DNA of 64,000 bases from Duganella aceris. Its GTDB lineage: Bacteria > Pseudomonadota > Gammaproteobacteria > Burkholderiales > Burkholderiaceae_D. The stretch is taken from positions 372,001-436,000 of the forward strand of contig NZ_JAADJT010000003.1 of assembly GCF_011090165.1 (NCBI RefSeq). The letters run 5' to 3'. The position numbers and the translations under genes are program-made. A model generated the notes under the pieces. The model searched no databases, had not been told where the DNA came from, and worked only from the letters and a program-made list of their open reading frames with translations. Below, piece after piece: positions 25,939 through 34,745 of this stretch. Numbering within the stretch: the stretch's first letter is position 1; each line of letters starts with the position of its first letter.

Positions 25939-26540
25939 TCTGCGGCAAGTGTAAGAATAAAAGCACATTTTACACAGGGGCGTCTCCACTGGCCTCGCCA
26001 AATTGCAAATTCAGAGGAAAAAATGTATACGCACCACCCCTGCCCGAATCAAGGTTGCACCGTTGTTGTAATCGGATGCCTGCAGGGATGCTGAACCGGA
26101 ATGATTGCATCGTAAGGATAAAGTCCGGCCAGACAGGTCTAGTGCCTGGCTGGCTGGTTGATGAAGTTGATAACGCTTGCCGTTTTCGCCAGACCCCAAT
26201 GCTTTGCTGCAAGCTCGACGGAAGGCTGAAACCAGCCCGGTTGTTGTAATACTTGTAGTACGTAAGCTTGGCCAGGATTTGGCTCATACAACGCTGTTCA
26301 CCGCCGGCATTTCTCTGCCGCCCCCACGGGCCGCATGGATGAGTTGCTGGTGATGCGAACACAGCGGCATGTCGATCGACCTCATGCGCCCAGTTGCCGG
26401 CGCGGCGAATCCGCCGCGCTCGCGCACAGGATGGGCATACCCACCGCAATCACCCGATTCTCGCGTATATCCCTGTACCTACGCCGCTTGGCCCCGCCGG
26501 GCGGCACAGAGATGACCTACGGGTCGCGGAGTTAATAAAA
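25939..26540 (+). promoter_or_regulatory. Long leader / intergenic region upstream of rne
   Basis: About 600 bases without a believable gene precede rne. The region has several potential stems, the strongest being GCGCGGCG-AATC-CGCCGCGC at 26,400-26,419, plus GC-rich pairings just before the start codon. In enterobacteria the long rne 5' leader folds and mediates autoregulation by RNase E cleavage; the length here suggests a similar arrangement. I could not identify a convincing rne promoter, and short frames in this region look random. Confidence 0.5.
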
Positions 26541-29500
26541 ATGAAACGCATGTTGTTTAATGCTACGCAGCAAGAAGAACTGCGCGTGGCGATCGTCGAT
26601 GGTCAGAAACTGATCGATATCGACATCGAAACCGCCGGTCGCGAACAGCGCAAATCCAACATCTACAAAGGCGTGATCACCCGCATCGAACCGTCGCTCG
26701 AAGCTTGCTTCGTCAGCTACGGCGAAGATCGTCACGGTTTTCTGCCGTTTAAAGAAGTAGCACGCACTTACTTCCGTGAAGGCGTCGATGTCCGCACCGC
26801 CTCCGTGAAGGAAGCGCTGCGCGAAGGCCAGGAAATCATGGTCCAGGTGGAAAAGGAAGAGCGCGGCAACAAAGGCGCCGCCCTGACCTCCTTCGTCTCG
26901 CTGGCCGGCCGTTATCTGGTCTTGATGCCTAACAACCCACGCGGCGGTGGCGTGTCCCGCCGTGTCGAAGGTGAAGAGCGCCAGGAACTGCGCGAAACCA
27001 TGGACAAGCTGGACCTGCCGCCAGGCATGTCGGTCATCGCCCGCACCGCCGGCATCGGCCGCAACGTCGACGAGCTGCAGTGGGACTTGAATTACCTGAT
27101 GCAACTCTGGCGCGCGATCGAAGGCGCGGGCAAGTCGGCTTCCGGCGCATTCCTGATCTACCAGGAATCGTCGCTGGTGATCCGCGCCATTCGCGATTAC
27201 TTCCAGCCCGATATCGGCGAGATCCTGATCGATACCGACGATATCTACGAACAAGCGCACCAGTTCATGAGCCACGTGATGCCCGACATGGTGCATCGCG
27301 TCAAGCGCTATAGCGACGACGTGCCGCTGTTCTCGCGCTTCCAGATCGAACACCAGATCGAAACCGCCTACAGCCGCACCGTGCCGCTGCCATCGGGCGG
27401 CGCCATCGTCATCGACCACACCGAAGCGCTGGTCTCGGTCGACGTCAACTCGGCCCGCGCCACCCGCGGTTCCGACATCGAAACCACCGCCTTCAACACC
27501 AACTGCGAAGCGGCCGAAGAAGTGGCCCGCCAACTGCGCCTGCGCGACCTGGGCGGCCTGATCGTGATCGACTTCATCGACATGGAAGTGGCCAAGAACC
27601 AGCGCGAAGTCGAGCAACGCCTGAAGGACGCGCTGCACCACGACCGCGCCCGCGTTCAGATGGGCAAGATTTCCCGCTTCGGCCTGATGGAATTGTCGCG
27701 CCAGCGCCTGCGCCCTTCGCTGTCCGAAGGTTCGCACGTGACCTGCCCGCGCTGCTCCGGCACCGGCCACATCCGCGATACCGAATCGTCGGCCCTGCAA
27801 GTCCTGCGCATCATTCAGGAAGAGGCGATGAAGGAAAATTCGGCCACCATCCACGTGCAAGTGCCGGTGGATGTCGCCGCCTTCCTGCTGAACGAGAAGC
27901 GTGGCGAGGTGCTGAAGATCGAGACCCGCCATCGCATCAGCATCATCCTGGTGCCGAACAAGCACCTGGAAACCCCGCATTACAAGCTGGAACGCATCAA
28001 GCACGACGATCCACGCCTGGAAGACAGCCAAGCCAGCTACTCGCTGGCCGAGACCGCCGAAACCGACATGGCCTACAGCAAGCGCCAGAAGGAAGAAGCC
28101 AAGCCGCGCCAGGAAGCCATGGTCAAGACCATCACCCCTGACCAGCCGGCACCGCTGGTCGAGCGCAAGCCGACCGAAACCGTCATCAAGCCGGCGCCGG
28201 CGCCAGTGCCCGCCCCGGCCGAGCAAGGTTTCTTCGCCAAGCTGATCAGCTTCTTCACCGGCGCGCCGGCCGCTCCGGTGCTGCCGCAGCAGCCGACCAT
28301 CGTGGTCAAGGCGCCGGCCGGCGACCGTGCCGACCGCAACGCCCGTGGCCCGCGTGGCCGCAGCCGTAACGGCAAAGGCGGCCGCGAACGCGACGAACGC
28401 GAGCCAGGCGCCGCCCGTCCGGGCCAGGAAGAAGCCAAGGCGGCCGAGACCGGCCGTCCGGCCCGTCCACCGCGTCCACCGCGCGAGCCGCGCGAACCGC
28501 GTGAAAACCAGCCGGTCGATGGCCAGGCGCCACGCGAACGCGCGGAACGTCCGGAGCGCGCCGAGCGTCCGGAACGTGGCGAGCGTCCTGAGCGCGCCGA
28601 GCGCACTCCGCGTCCACCACGCGAGCCGCGCGGCGACAAAGCCCCGGTCGAAGCCAAGGTTGACGAGCTGGCGTTGAACGTCGGCGTGCCGTCCACCGGT
28701 CCGGAGACCGAAGCCGCCATCAGCATCCTCAAAGCCGAGCCGAACGCCGGTCCAGAGGGCGATGACGAAGTCGGCGCGGATGGCGAAGAGCCACGCCGTC
28801 GTCGTCGTCGCGGTGGCCGCAACCGCAATCGTCGCGACCGCGAAGGTGTGGAAGGCGAAGCAGGCGAGCAAAGTGAACTGGGCTTCAACGCCGACACCGC
28901 AGCGACCGTAGCGGTTGCCGCGACCGGCGAAGCGGCGGTCGACGCACCGGCCGTGGCCGTAGCCGAAGTAGCCCCTGCCGCCGTGCCGGCGGCCGACGCC
29001 CCGGCGACGCCGGTGGTGACCGAGGCCCCAGCGGCCGCAGCACCAGCGGTTGAAGCTCCGGTCGTTGCAGCGCCATTGGTTGAAGCACCGGTCGTTGCAG
29101 CGCCGGTGGTTGAAGCGCCTGTCGCCGAAGCACCGGTGGCAGCCGCCCAGGTTGCCGAGCCTGTCGCTGTGGTCGCCGAACCGGTCGCCCCGGTCGCCGA
29201 ACCGGTCGCTGAAGTCGCCGAACCAGCGCCGGCAACCGCCGAAGTCGAGCCAGCTCCGGTCGTCACGGAAGTTGCTGCCGCGCCAGTCGAAGCGGAAGTC
29301 GCGGCTCCGGTCGAAGCTCCGGCCGTGGTCGCTGAAGTGGCGGCCCCGGTTGTGGCAGCGCCGGCCCCGGCGCCAGTAGCTGCCGAGCCGGCAGTGGCCG
29401 CAGCCCCTGCCCCGGCCCCTGCTGCAGTCGACCTGCAAGCAGTGCTCGGCTCCGCCGGCCTGACGCTGGCCGCCACCGATCCTGCCAAGCTGCGCGCAGC

Positions 29501-29609
29501 CCAGGAAGCAGCCGCCAAGGTCGCCGCCCCGGTCCGCGTTCCACGCGAACGCAAGCCGTTGCCGCCGCAAGCGGACGAACCTCTGGTTCAGATCGATACC
29601 CGCCGCTAA
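26541..29609 (+). CDS. rne: Ribonuclease E
   Basis: RNase E is the main endonuclease of mRNA decay and rRNA/tRNA processing and the scaffold of the degradosome. The 1,022-residue product starts MKRMLFNATQQEELRVAIVD, with the S1 domain at about residues 35-125. Catalytic aspartates are D301 (VSVDVNSARATRG) and D344 (IVIDFIDM). The Zn-link is C402/C405 (TCPRCSGTGH). Residues beyond ~520 are disordered: an Arg/Glu/Pro segment (about 660-710) and a long Val-Ala-Pro-Glu repeat (about 810-975). The short C-terminus ends RKPLPPQADEPLVQIDTRR. An upstream in-frame extension is ignored, as MKRML is the family start. Confidence 0.97.
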   Translation: MKRMLFNATQQEELRVAIVDGQKLIDIDIETAGREQRKSNIYKGVITRIEPSLEACFVSYGEDRHGFLPFKEVARTYFREGVDVRTASVKEALREGQEIMVQVEKEERGNKGAALTSFVSLAGRYLVLMPNNPRGGGVSRRVEGEERQELRETMDKLDLPPGMSVIARTAGIGRNVDELQWDLNYLMQLWRAIEGAGKSASGAFLIYQESSLVIRAIRDYFQPDIGEILIDTDDIYEQAHQFMSHVMPDMVHRVKRYSDDVPLFSRFQIEHQIETAYSRTVPLPSGGAIVIDHTEALVSVDVNSARATRGSDIETTAFNTNCEAAEEVARQLRLRDLGGLIVIDFIDMEVAKNQREVEQRLKDALHHDRARVQMGKISRFGLMELSRQRLRPSLSEGSHVTCPRCSGTGHIRDTESSALQVLRIIQEEAMKENSATIHVQVPVDVAAFLLNEKRGEVLKIETRHRISIILVPNKHLETPHYKLERIKHDDPRLEDSQASYSLAETAETDMAYSKRQKEEAKPRQEAMVKTITPDQPAPLVERKPTETVIKPAPAPVPAPAEQGFFAKLISFFTGAPAAPVLPQQPTIVVKAPAGDRADRNARGPRGRSRNGKGGRERDEREPGAARPGQEEAKAAETGRPARPPRPPREPREPRENQPVDGQAPRERAERPERAERPERGERPERAERTPRPPREPRGDKAPVEAKVDELALNVGVPSTGPETEAAISILKAEPNAGPEGDDEVGADGEEPRRRRRRGGRNRNRRDREGVEGEAGEQSELGFNADTAATVAVAATGEAAVDAPAVAVAEVAPAAVPAADAPATPVVTEAPAAAAPAVEAPVVAAPLVEAPVVAAPVVEAPVAEAPVAAAQVAEPVAVVAEPVAPVAEPVAEVAEPAPATAEVEPAPVVTEVAAAPVEAEVAAPVEAPAVVAEVAAPVVAAPAPAPVAAEPAVAAAPAPAPAAVDLQAVLGSAGLTLAATDPAKLRAAQEAAAKVAAPVRVPRERKPLPPQADEPLVQIDTRR

Positions 29610-29626
29610 TCCGGCCGGGGTAAATC

Positions 29627-29658
29627 AAAAAAAGGGAAGCTGAGGCTTCCCTTTTTTT
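29627..29658 (+). terminator. Rho-independent terminator of rne
   Basis: A stem of GGGAAGC/GCTTCCC, extended by A7/T7, with loop TGAG and a run of seven T. It lies 17 bases after the rne stop codon. The A-rich 5' side makes it potentially active in both directions. Confidence 0.88.
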
Positions 29659-29754
29659 ATTCTCGAACGGCCGGCCAACGCTCGTGGTATCGTAGCCACC
29701 TTGTGAGCCACCTTCCAGGCCGCCGATTTCTATAAAAGCAAGATTTGCATCGCC

Positions 29755-30864
29755 ATGGCAGAAAAAATCATCATGCTGGCCCAGCAGCGCTCCGCCGCGC
29801 CAGCCATCCCCTCGATCCTGGAGACACCGACCGGCCTGTTGAGCGATCAGCTGGCGCGGCCGCTGCACGACCTGCGCATTTCGGTCACCGACCGCTGCAA
29901 CTTCCGCTGCGTCTACTGCATGCCGAAGGCGGTGTTCGACAACGACTACCAATACCTGCCGCACACCTCGCTGCTGTCGTTCGAAGAGATCACCCGGCTG
30001 GCGCGCAACTTCATCGCCCACGGCGTCGAGAAGATCCGCCTGACCGGCGGCGAGCCGCTGCTGCGCAAGAACATCGAAAAGCTGGTCGGCATGCTGGCCG
30101 AGCTGAAGACCGTCTCCGGCAAGCCGCTCGACCTGACGCTGACCACCAACGCCTCGCTGTTGGCGCGCAAGGCGCAGTCGCTGAAGGACGCCGGACTGCA
30201 ACGCGTCACCGTCTCGCTCGACGCGATCGACAACACCATCTTCCAGCGCATGAACGACGTCGACTTCGCGGTCGAGGATGTGCTGAACGGGATCGCGGTC
30301 GCCAACCAGGTCGGCCTGGGCCCGATCAAGATCAACATGGTGGTCAAGGGCGGTATGAACGACCAGCAGATCCTGCCGATGGCGCGCCACTTCAAGGGCA
30401 CGCCCTACATCCTGCGCTTCATCGAATACATGGACGTCGGCGCCTCCAACGGCTGGAAGATGGACGAGGTGGTGCCGTCGGCCGAGGTGGTGCGGCGCAT
30501 CCACCAGGAGATGCCGCTGGAGGCCATCGGCGCCAACTACACCGGCGAGACCGCCGCGCGCTGGCGCTACGTCGATGGCGGCGGCGAAATCGGCGTGATC
30601 TCCAGCGTCACCCAGGCGTTCTGCAGCGACTGTTCGCGCGCGCGCCTGTCGACCGAGGGTAAGCTGTACACGTGCCTGTTCGCCAGCAGCGGCCACGATC
30701 TGCGCGCGCTGCTGCGCGAGGGCCGCAGCGACCAGGAAATCAGCACCGTGCTGGCCCACTTGTGGCGCGCGCGCGGCGACCGCTATTCGGAACTCCGCAC
30801 CAGCAACACCGACGGCTTGCAACGCCGCGCCAATAAAGTCGAAATGTCATACATCGGAGGATAG
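29755..30864 (+). CDS. moaA: GTP 3',8-cyclase MoaA (molybdenum cofactor synthesis)
   Basis: MoaA is a radical-SAM enzyme that starts molybdopterin synthesis by rearranging GTP. The 369-residue product has the radical-SAM cluster Cys48/52/55 in [15 protein letters not shown] and the [13 protein letters not shown] motif. The second cluster is in [20 protein letters not shown], and the conserved C-terminal YIGG is present. The ribosome binding site is weak. The fused mobA-moeA follows after 2 bases, so this is a molybdenum-cofactor operon. The xdhC start at the right edge of the window encodes a protein that inserts this cofactor. Confidence 0.95.
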   Translation: MAEKIIMLAQQRSAAPAIPSILETPTGLLSDQLARPLHDLRISVTDRCNFRCVYCMPKAVFDNDYQYLPHTSLLSFEEITRLARNFIAHGVEKIRLTGGEPLLRKNIEKLVGMLAELKTVSGKPLDLTLTTNASLLARKAQSLKDAGLQRVTVSLDAIDNTIFQRMNDVDFAVEDVLNGIAVANQVGLGPIKINMVVKGGMNDQQILPMARHFKGTPYILRFIEYMDVGASNGWKMDEVVPSAEVVRRIHQEMPLEAIGANYTGETAARWRYVDGGGEIGVISSVTQAFCSDCSRARLSTEGKLYTCLFASSGHDLRALLREGRSDQEISTVLAHLWRARGDRYSELRTSNTDGLQRRANKVEMSYIGG

Positions 30865-30866
30865 TT

Positions 30867-32765
30867 TTGTCTTTGAAGAGCAAGGTTACCGGACTGATAC
30901 TCGCGGGTGGGCGCGGCACCCGCATGGGGCGGGTCGACAAGGGCTTGCAGCCGTTCCAGGGCGCGACGCTGGCGGCGCACGTGCTGCGCCGGCTGGCGCC
31001 GCAGGCGGCCGCCGTGGTCGTCAACGCCAACCGCAACTTGCCGCAGTATCAGGCGCTGGCCGGCGTGGCGGCGGTGGTGCCGGATGCGATGGGCGGTTAT
31101 GAAGGGCCGCTGGCGGGCCTGCAAACCGGCTTGCAGCATTGCGCCACCGAGCTGCTGTTGACGGCGCCTTGCGATTCGCCTTTCCTGCCGCTGGACCTGG
31201 CCGAGCGTTTGTACGCGGCGATGCAGGCCGAAGGCGCCGACCTGGCCGTGGCCGTGACCATGGAGAGCGACGAGCAGGATCCCGCCGCCGCGCCGTACCG
31301 CCAGCCGCATCCTGTTTTCAGCTTGCTCAAGGCCGATGTGCTGCCGCAGCTGGACGCCTACCTCGCCACCGGCGCGCGCCGCATGGAGGGCTTCTTCAAG
31401 ACCTTGCGCATGGCCGAAGTGCTGTTCGACGACGCCGACGCCTTCCGCAACATCAACACGCTGCAGGAATTGCAGCGCCACGAGCGCGAACAGACGCCGG
31501 CCTCCGCGCCGGGTTTCGGCGGCGATCCGGCGGCGCTGCATGTCGCCGAGGCGCAGCGGCTGATTCGCGAGCGGGTCGCGCCGATCGCCGCCATTGAGCG
31601 CCTGCCGCTGCGCGCCGCCCTCGATCGCGTCCTCGCCGAAGACATCATCTCGCCGATCAACGTCCCCGCCTACGACAACTCGGCGATGGACGGCTACGCC
31701 CTGCGCGGCGCCGACCTGCCGGCCGAAGGCGCCGCGCCCGTCGTGCTGAAGACCATCGGCATCGCCTACGCAGGCCGCCCGTTCGCGCATGCGCCAAAGG
31801 TCGGCGAATGCGTCCGCATCATGACCGGCGCCGCCATCCCGCCCGGTTGCGACAGCGTGATCCCGCAGGAACTTGCGGCCGCCATCGACGGCGACCAGGT
31901 CACCATCGCCCACGGCGCGATCCGCAGCGGCGCCAATCTGCGCCGCGCCGGCGAAGACTTGAAAGCCGGCGGCATCGCCATCGCCCAGGGCAAAATCATC
32001 CGACCCGCCGACCTGGGCCTGGTCGCCTCGCTCGGCATCGCCGAAGTGGCGGTGCGGCGCAAGCTGCGGGTCGCCTTCTTCTCCACCGGCGACGAACTGC
32101 GCTCGCTCGGCGAATGCCTGGACGACGGCTGCGTCTACGACAGCAACCGCTACACGCTGTACGGCATGCTGACGCGCCTCGGCTGCGAAGTGACCGACAT
32201 GGGCATCGTCCGCGACGACCCGGCCGCACTGGAAGCCGCGCTGCGCGACGCCTGCAAGAACGCCGACGCCATCATCACCTCCGGCGGCGTCTCCGAAGGC
32301 GCGGCCGACTACACGCGCGAGATCATGGCGGTCCTCGGCGACGTCGATTTCTGGAAGCTGGCGATGCGCCCCGGCCGCCCGCTCGCCTTCGGCAAGGTGC
32401 AGTCCGACGGCGACAGCGCCTGGCTGTTCGGCCTGCCCGGCAATCCGGTCGCGGTGATGGTCTCGTTCTATATGTTCGCCCGGCCGGCGCTGCTGCGCAT
32501 GATGGGCGCGCAGGTCACGCAGCCGGCGATGCAGGCGCGCGCCACGGAAGCGATCCGCAAGCGCCCCGGCCGCACCGAATACCAGCGCGGCATCGTCGGC
32601 ACCGGCGCCAACGGCGAAGCGCAAGTACGCCTCACCGGCGCGCAGGGCTCCGGCATCCTGAGCTCGATGACCGAAGCGAACTGCATCGTCGTGCTGCACC
32701 ACGAACAGGCCAACGTCGCCGCCGGCCAGCTGGTCGACGTGCTGTTATTCGACGGGCTTGTGTAG
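30867..32765 (+). CDS. mobA-moeA: Fused molybdenum cofactor guanylyltransferase (MobA) - molybdopterin molybdenumtransferase (MoeA)
   Basis: A single 632-residue frame joins two normally separate enzymes. Residues 1-205 are MobA: GLILAGGRGTRMGRVDKGLQ, PLAGLQTGL, TAPCDSPFLPLDL and NINTLQEL. Residues about 223-632 are MoeA: NVPAYDNSAMDGYALRGADL, RIMTGAAIPPGCDSVIPQE, SGGVSEGAADY and FGLPGNPVAVMVSF. The linker (REQTPASAPGFGGDP) has no in-frame start codon, so MoeA cannot be made separately. Translation starts at TTG 30,867, with GGAGG six bases upstream and moaA ending two bases before. The last 21 bases overlap the convergent MFS gene. Confidence 0.93.
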   Translation: MSLKSKVTGLILAGGRGTRMGRVDKGLQPFQGATLAAHVLRRLAPQAAAVVVNANRNLPQYQALAGVAAVVPDAMGGYEGPLAGLQTGLQHCATELLLTAPCDSPFLPLDLAERLYAAMQAEGADLAVAVTMESDEQDPAAAPYRQPHPVFSLLKADVLPQLDAYLATGARRMEGFFKTLRMAEVLFDDADAFRNINTLQELQRHEREQTPASAPGFGGDPAALHVAEAQRLIRERVAPIAAIERLPLRAALDRVLAEDIISPINVPAYDNSAMDGYALRGADLPAEGAAPVVLKTIGIAYAGRPFAHAPKVGECVRIMTGAAIPPGCDSVIPQELAAAIDGDQVTIAHGAIRSGANLRRAGEDLKAGGIAIAQGKIIRPADLGLVASLGIAEVAVRRKLRVAFFSTGDELRSLGECLDDGCVYDSNRYTLYGMLTRLGCEVTDMGIVRDDPAALEAALRDACKNADAIITSGGVSEGAADYTREIMAVLGDVDFWKLAMRPGRPLAFGKVQSDGDSAWLFGLPGNPVAVMVSFYMFARPALLRMMGAQVTQPAMQARATEAIRKRPGRTEYQRGIVGTGANGEAQVRLTGAQGSGILSSMTEANCIVVLHHEQANVAAGQLVDVLLFDGLV

Positions 32766-33884
32766 CGGCGTGCTGGCCGCGATCAGCAGCATGCCGCAGG
32801 CCAGGCCGGTGAAGGCCAGATGCAGGCTGGACGCATGGGCGATCAAACCGATCAGCGCCGGCCCTGCCAGGATGCCGGCATAGCCGATGGTGGTGATCGC
32901 GCTGATCGCCATGCTGGCCGGCATGTCCTTCTGGTTGCCGGCGGCGGTGAACAGCACCGGCACGATATTCGATGCGCCGAAGCCGATCAGCACAAAGCCC
33001 AGCAGCGCCAGCCACGGCGACGACGCCAGCACCACCGCGAAGAATCCCGCCGCCGCACCGAGCCCGCCCAACAGCAGCACCCGCCGTCCGCCCCAGCGCT
33101 GGACGATGCGGTCGCCGTTCAAACGGCCGATGGTCATGGCGCAGGCGAAGGCCGCGTAGCCAAGCCCGCCCTGCCCCGCCGACAAGCCGCCGGCGCTGGT
33201 GAGGAACACCGCGCTCCAGTCCAGCACCGCCCCTTCGGCCAGGAACACCACGCCGCACAAGGCGCCGATGAAGATCACCGAACCGTGCGGCATCACCAGC
33301 ATCGGTCCGTCGCGTTCGGCGGCGATCGGCTCGCGCAGCAGATGCGGGCCGGCGCCCAGCAACACCAGCGCGACCGCCACCGCCATCGCCAGCGCGGCCG
33401 GTACGATACCCATGCCGGCCCACAGCATCAAGGTCATGCTGCCCGCGCCGACGATGCCGCCCACGCTGAACAAACCGTGAAAGCCCGACATCAGCGAACC
33501 GCCGTAGTCCTTTTCAACGATGACGGCCTGGATGTTCATCGCCACGTCCAGCGTGCCGATGGTGGCGCCGAACAGGAACAGCGCCACCGCCAGCGTTGCC
33601 GCGCCGGGCGCGATCGCCAGGAACGGGAACACGGCGCAGCAGCCCAGCCCCGACGCCAGCACGATGCGACGGCAACCGAAGCGCGCGGCCAGCGCGCCGG
33701 TGACCGGCATTGCCAGCAGCGAGCCGATGCCGAGGCAGAGCAGCAGCAAGCCGAGTTGTCCCTGCTCGACGCCGGCGCGCGCCTGGGCGTAAGGCACCAG
33801 CGGCGCCCAGGCCGACATGGCCATGCCTGCGGCCAGGAAGGCCAGGCGCGTGGAGATGCGTTGTTTTAATCCGGTAGTCTTCAA
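32745..33884 (-). CDS. MFS transporter (YbjJ-like)
   Basis: This is a major-facilitator transporter with about 12 hydrophobic segments and no signal peptide. Landmarks are MSAWAPLVPYAQARAGVEQG, the loop motif GALAARFGCRRIVLASG and GATIGTLDVAMNIQAVIVEK, which resemble the YbjJ/fucose-permease-like group. I prefer TTG 33,884 (LKTTGLKQRISTRLAFLAAG), which starts 10 bases after the DeoR stop. An ATG at 33,959 would overlap the regulator by 65 bases and add a non-typical Pro-rich tail. The substrate is unknown. The upstream DeoR regulator probably controls it. Confidence 0.88.
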   Translation of the reverse strand: MKTTGLKQRISTRLAFLAAGMAMSAWAPLVPYAQARAGVEQGQLGLLLLCLGIGSLLAMPVTGALAARFGCRRIVLASGLGCCAVFPFLAIAPGAATLAVALFLFGATIGTLDVAMNIQAVIVEKDYGGSLMSGFHGLFSVGGIVGAGSMTLMLWAGMGIVPAALAMAVAVALVLLGAGPHLLREPIAAERDGPMLVMPHGSVIFIGALCGVVFLAEGAVLDWSAVFLTSAGGLSAGQGGLGYAAFACAMTIGRLNGDRIVQRWGGRRVLLLGGLGAAAGFFAVVLASSPWLALLGFVLIGFGASNIVPVLFTAAGNQKDMPASMAISAITTIGYAGILAGPALIGLIAHASSLHLAFTGLACGMLLIAASTPLHKPVE

Positions 33885-33894
33885 GATAGGCTTT

Positions 33895-34677
33895 CTAGGA
33901 GGCGTCGGCGCGCAGCAGCGTGGCGCCGGCAGCGGCGTAGTCGCCGACGAGTTGTTCATCCACCTGCGCCGGGACGACCAGGTGGGTCAGCTGCGCGATC
34001 GGCAGCACCAGGAACGGCGCCACCACGCCCAGCTTGTCGGCGGTGGCGACCACCGCCGTCGCCTTGCTCAGCGCCGCGACGCGGCGCTTGAATTCCGCTT
34101 CCTCGAAATCAACCGCCGTCACGCCGGCGTGCAGATCGACGCCGCAGGCGCCGATGAAGTACAGGTCCGGGCGTATCAATTCGATCTCGCGCAGCGCGCT
34201 GGGGCCGACGCTGGCGCCGATGCCCGGCTTGATCCGGCCGCCGATCTGGATCAGTTCAAGCTGCGGACGGTCGAGCAGCCGCGCGGCGATCAGCGGCGCG
34301 TTGGTGATCACGGTGAGCGGCACCTGCGGCAGCGCTTCGGCGACGGCCAGGTTGCTGGAGCCGGCGTCGAGGAACACCACGCTGCCGGCCTTGATCAAGG
34401 TCGAGGCCATGGCCGCGAGCCGCGACTTGTCCGCCGGCTGCCGCGTCGCGCGCTGCACCAGCGTGCCGGTTTCCGGCGACGCGGCGATGCGCACCGCGCC
34501 GCCGTACACCTTTTGGCACAGGCCGGCGGCGGCGAGGTCGCGCAGGTCGCGCCGTATCGTGTCTTCGGTGACGTTGAGCGCCTGCGCCAGCTGGGCGGCG
34601 ATGACGCGGCCGTCGGCCGACAGCTGCGCCAGGATCAGGGCATGACGCTCCTGAAGGAGGAGATTTTCTGTTTTCAT
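33895..34677 (-). CDS. DeoR/GlpR family transcriptional regulator
   Basis: This is a sugar-phosphate-sensing repressor type. Residues 8-60 form the winged helix (ERHALILAQLSADGRVIAAQ, LNVTEDTIRRDLRDLAAAGL) with the family GGA motif in KVYGGAVRI. Residues 80-250 form the DeoR C-terminal effector domain (VFLDAGSSNLAVAEALP, TNAPLIAARLL, GGRIKP, DLYFIGACGVDLHAGVTAVD). The product has 260 residues. It is upstream of the MFS transporter, and tandem repeats just upstream of it may be its operator. The inducer cannot be told from the sequence. Confidence 0.93.
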   Translation of the reverse strand: MKTENLLLQERHALILAQLSADGRVIAAQLAQALNVTEDTIRRDLRDLAAAGLCQKVYGGAVRIAASPETGTLVQRATRQPADKSRLAAMASTLIKAGSVVFLDAGSSNLAVAEALPQVPLTVITNAPLIAARLLDRPQLELIQIGGRIKPGIGASVGPSALREIELIRPDLYFIGACGVDLHAGVTAVDFEEAEFKRRVAALSKATAVVATADKLGVVAPFLVLPIAQLTHLVVPAQVDEQLVGDYAAAGATLLRADAS

Positions 34678-34698
34678 GCGATGAAGTGTACATAATCA

Positions 34699-34745
34699 GC
34701 GCACGAATGTAAACAAATACGCTTAAACGCGCACAAATACGTTTA
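34699..34745. promoter_or_regulatory. Tandem ACAAATACGyTTA repeats upstream of the deoR-type gene (putative operator)
   Basis: ACAAATACGCTTA (34,713-34,725) and ACAAATACGTTTA (34,733-34,745) are direct repeats 20 bases apart. A weaker third unit, CGCACGAATGTAAAC, lies just before. DeoR-family repressors often bind short direct repeats next to their own gene. The last repeat overlaps the end of the CoA-transferase gene. Confidence 0.45.

Noticed and set aside
26532-29570. 1,012-codon frame antisense to rne
   Set aside because: It is the mirror of RNase E codon usage, with repetitive Arg/Gly/Trp-rich nonsense and no motif.
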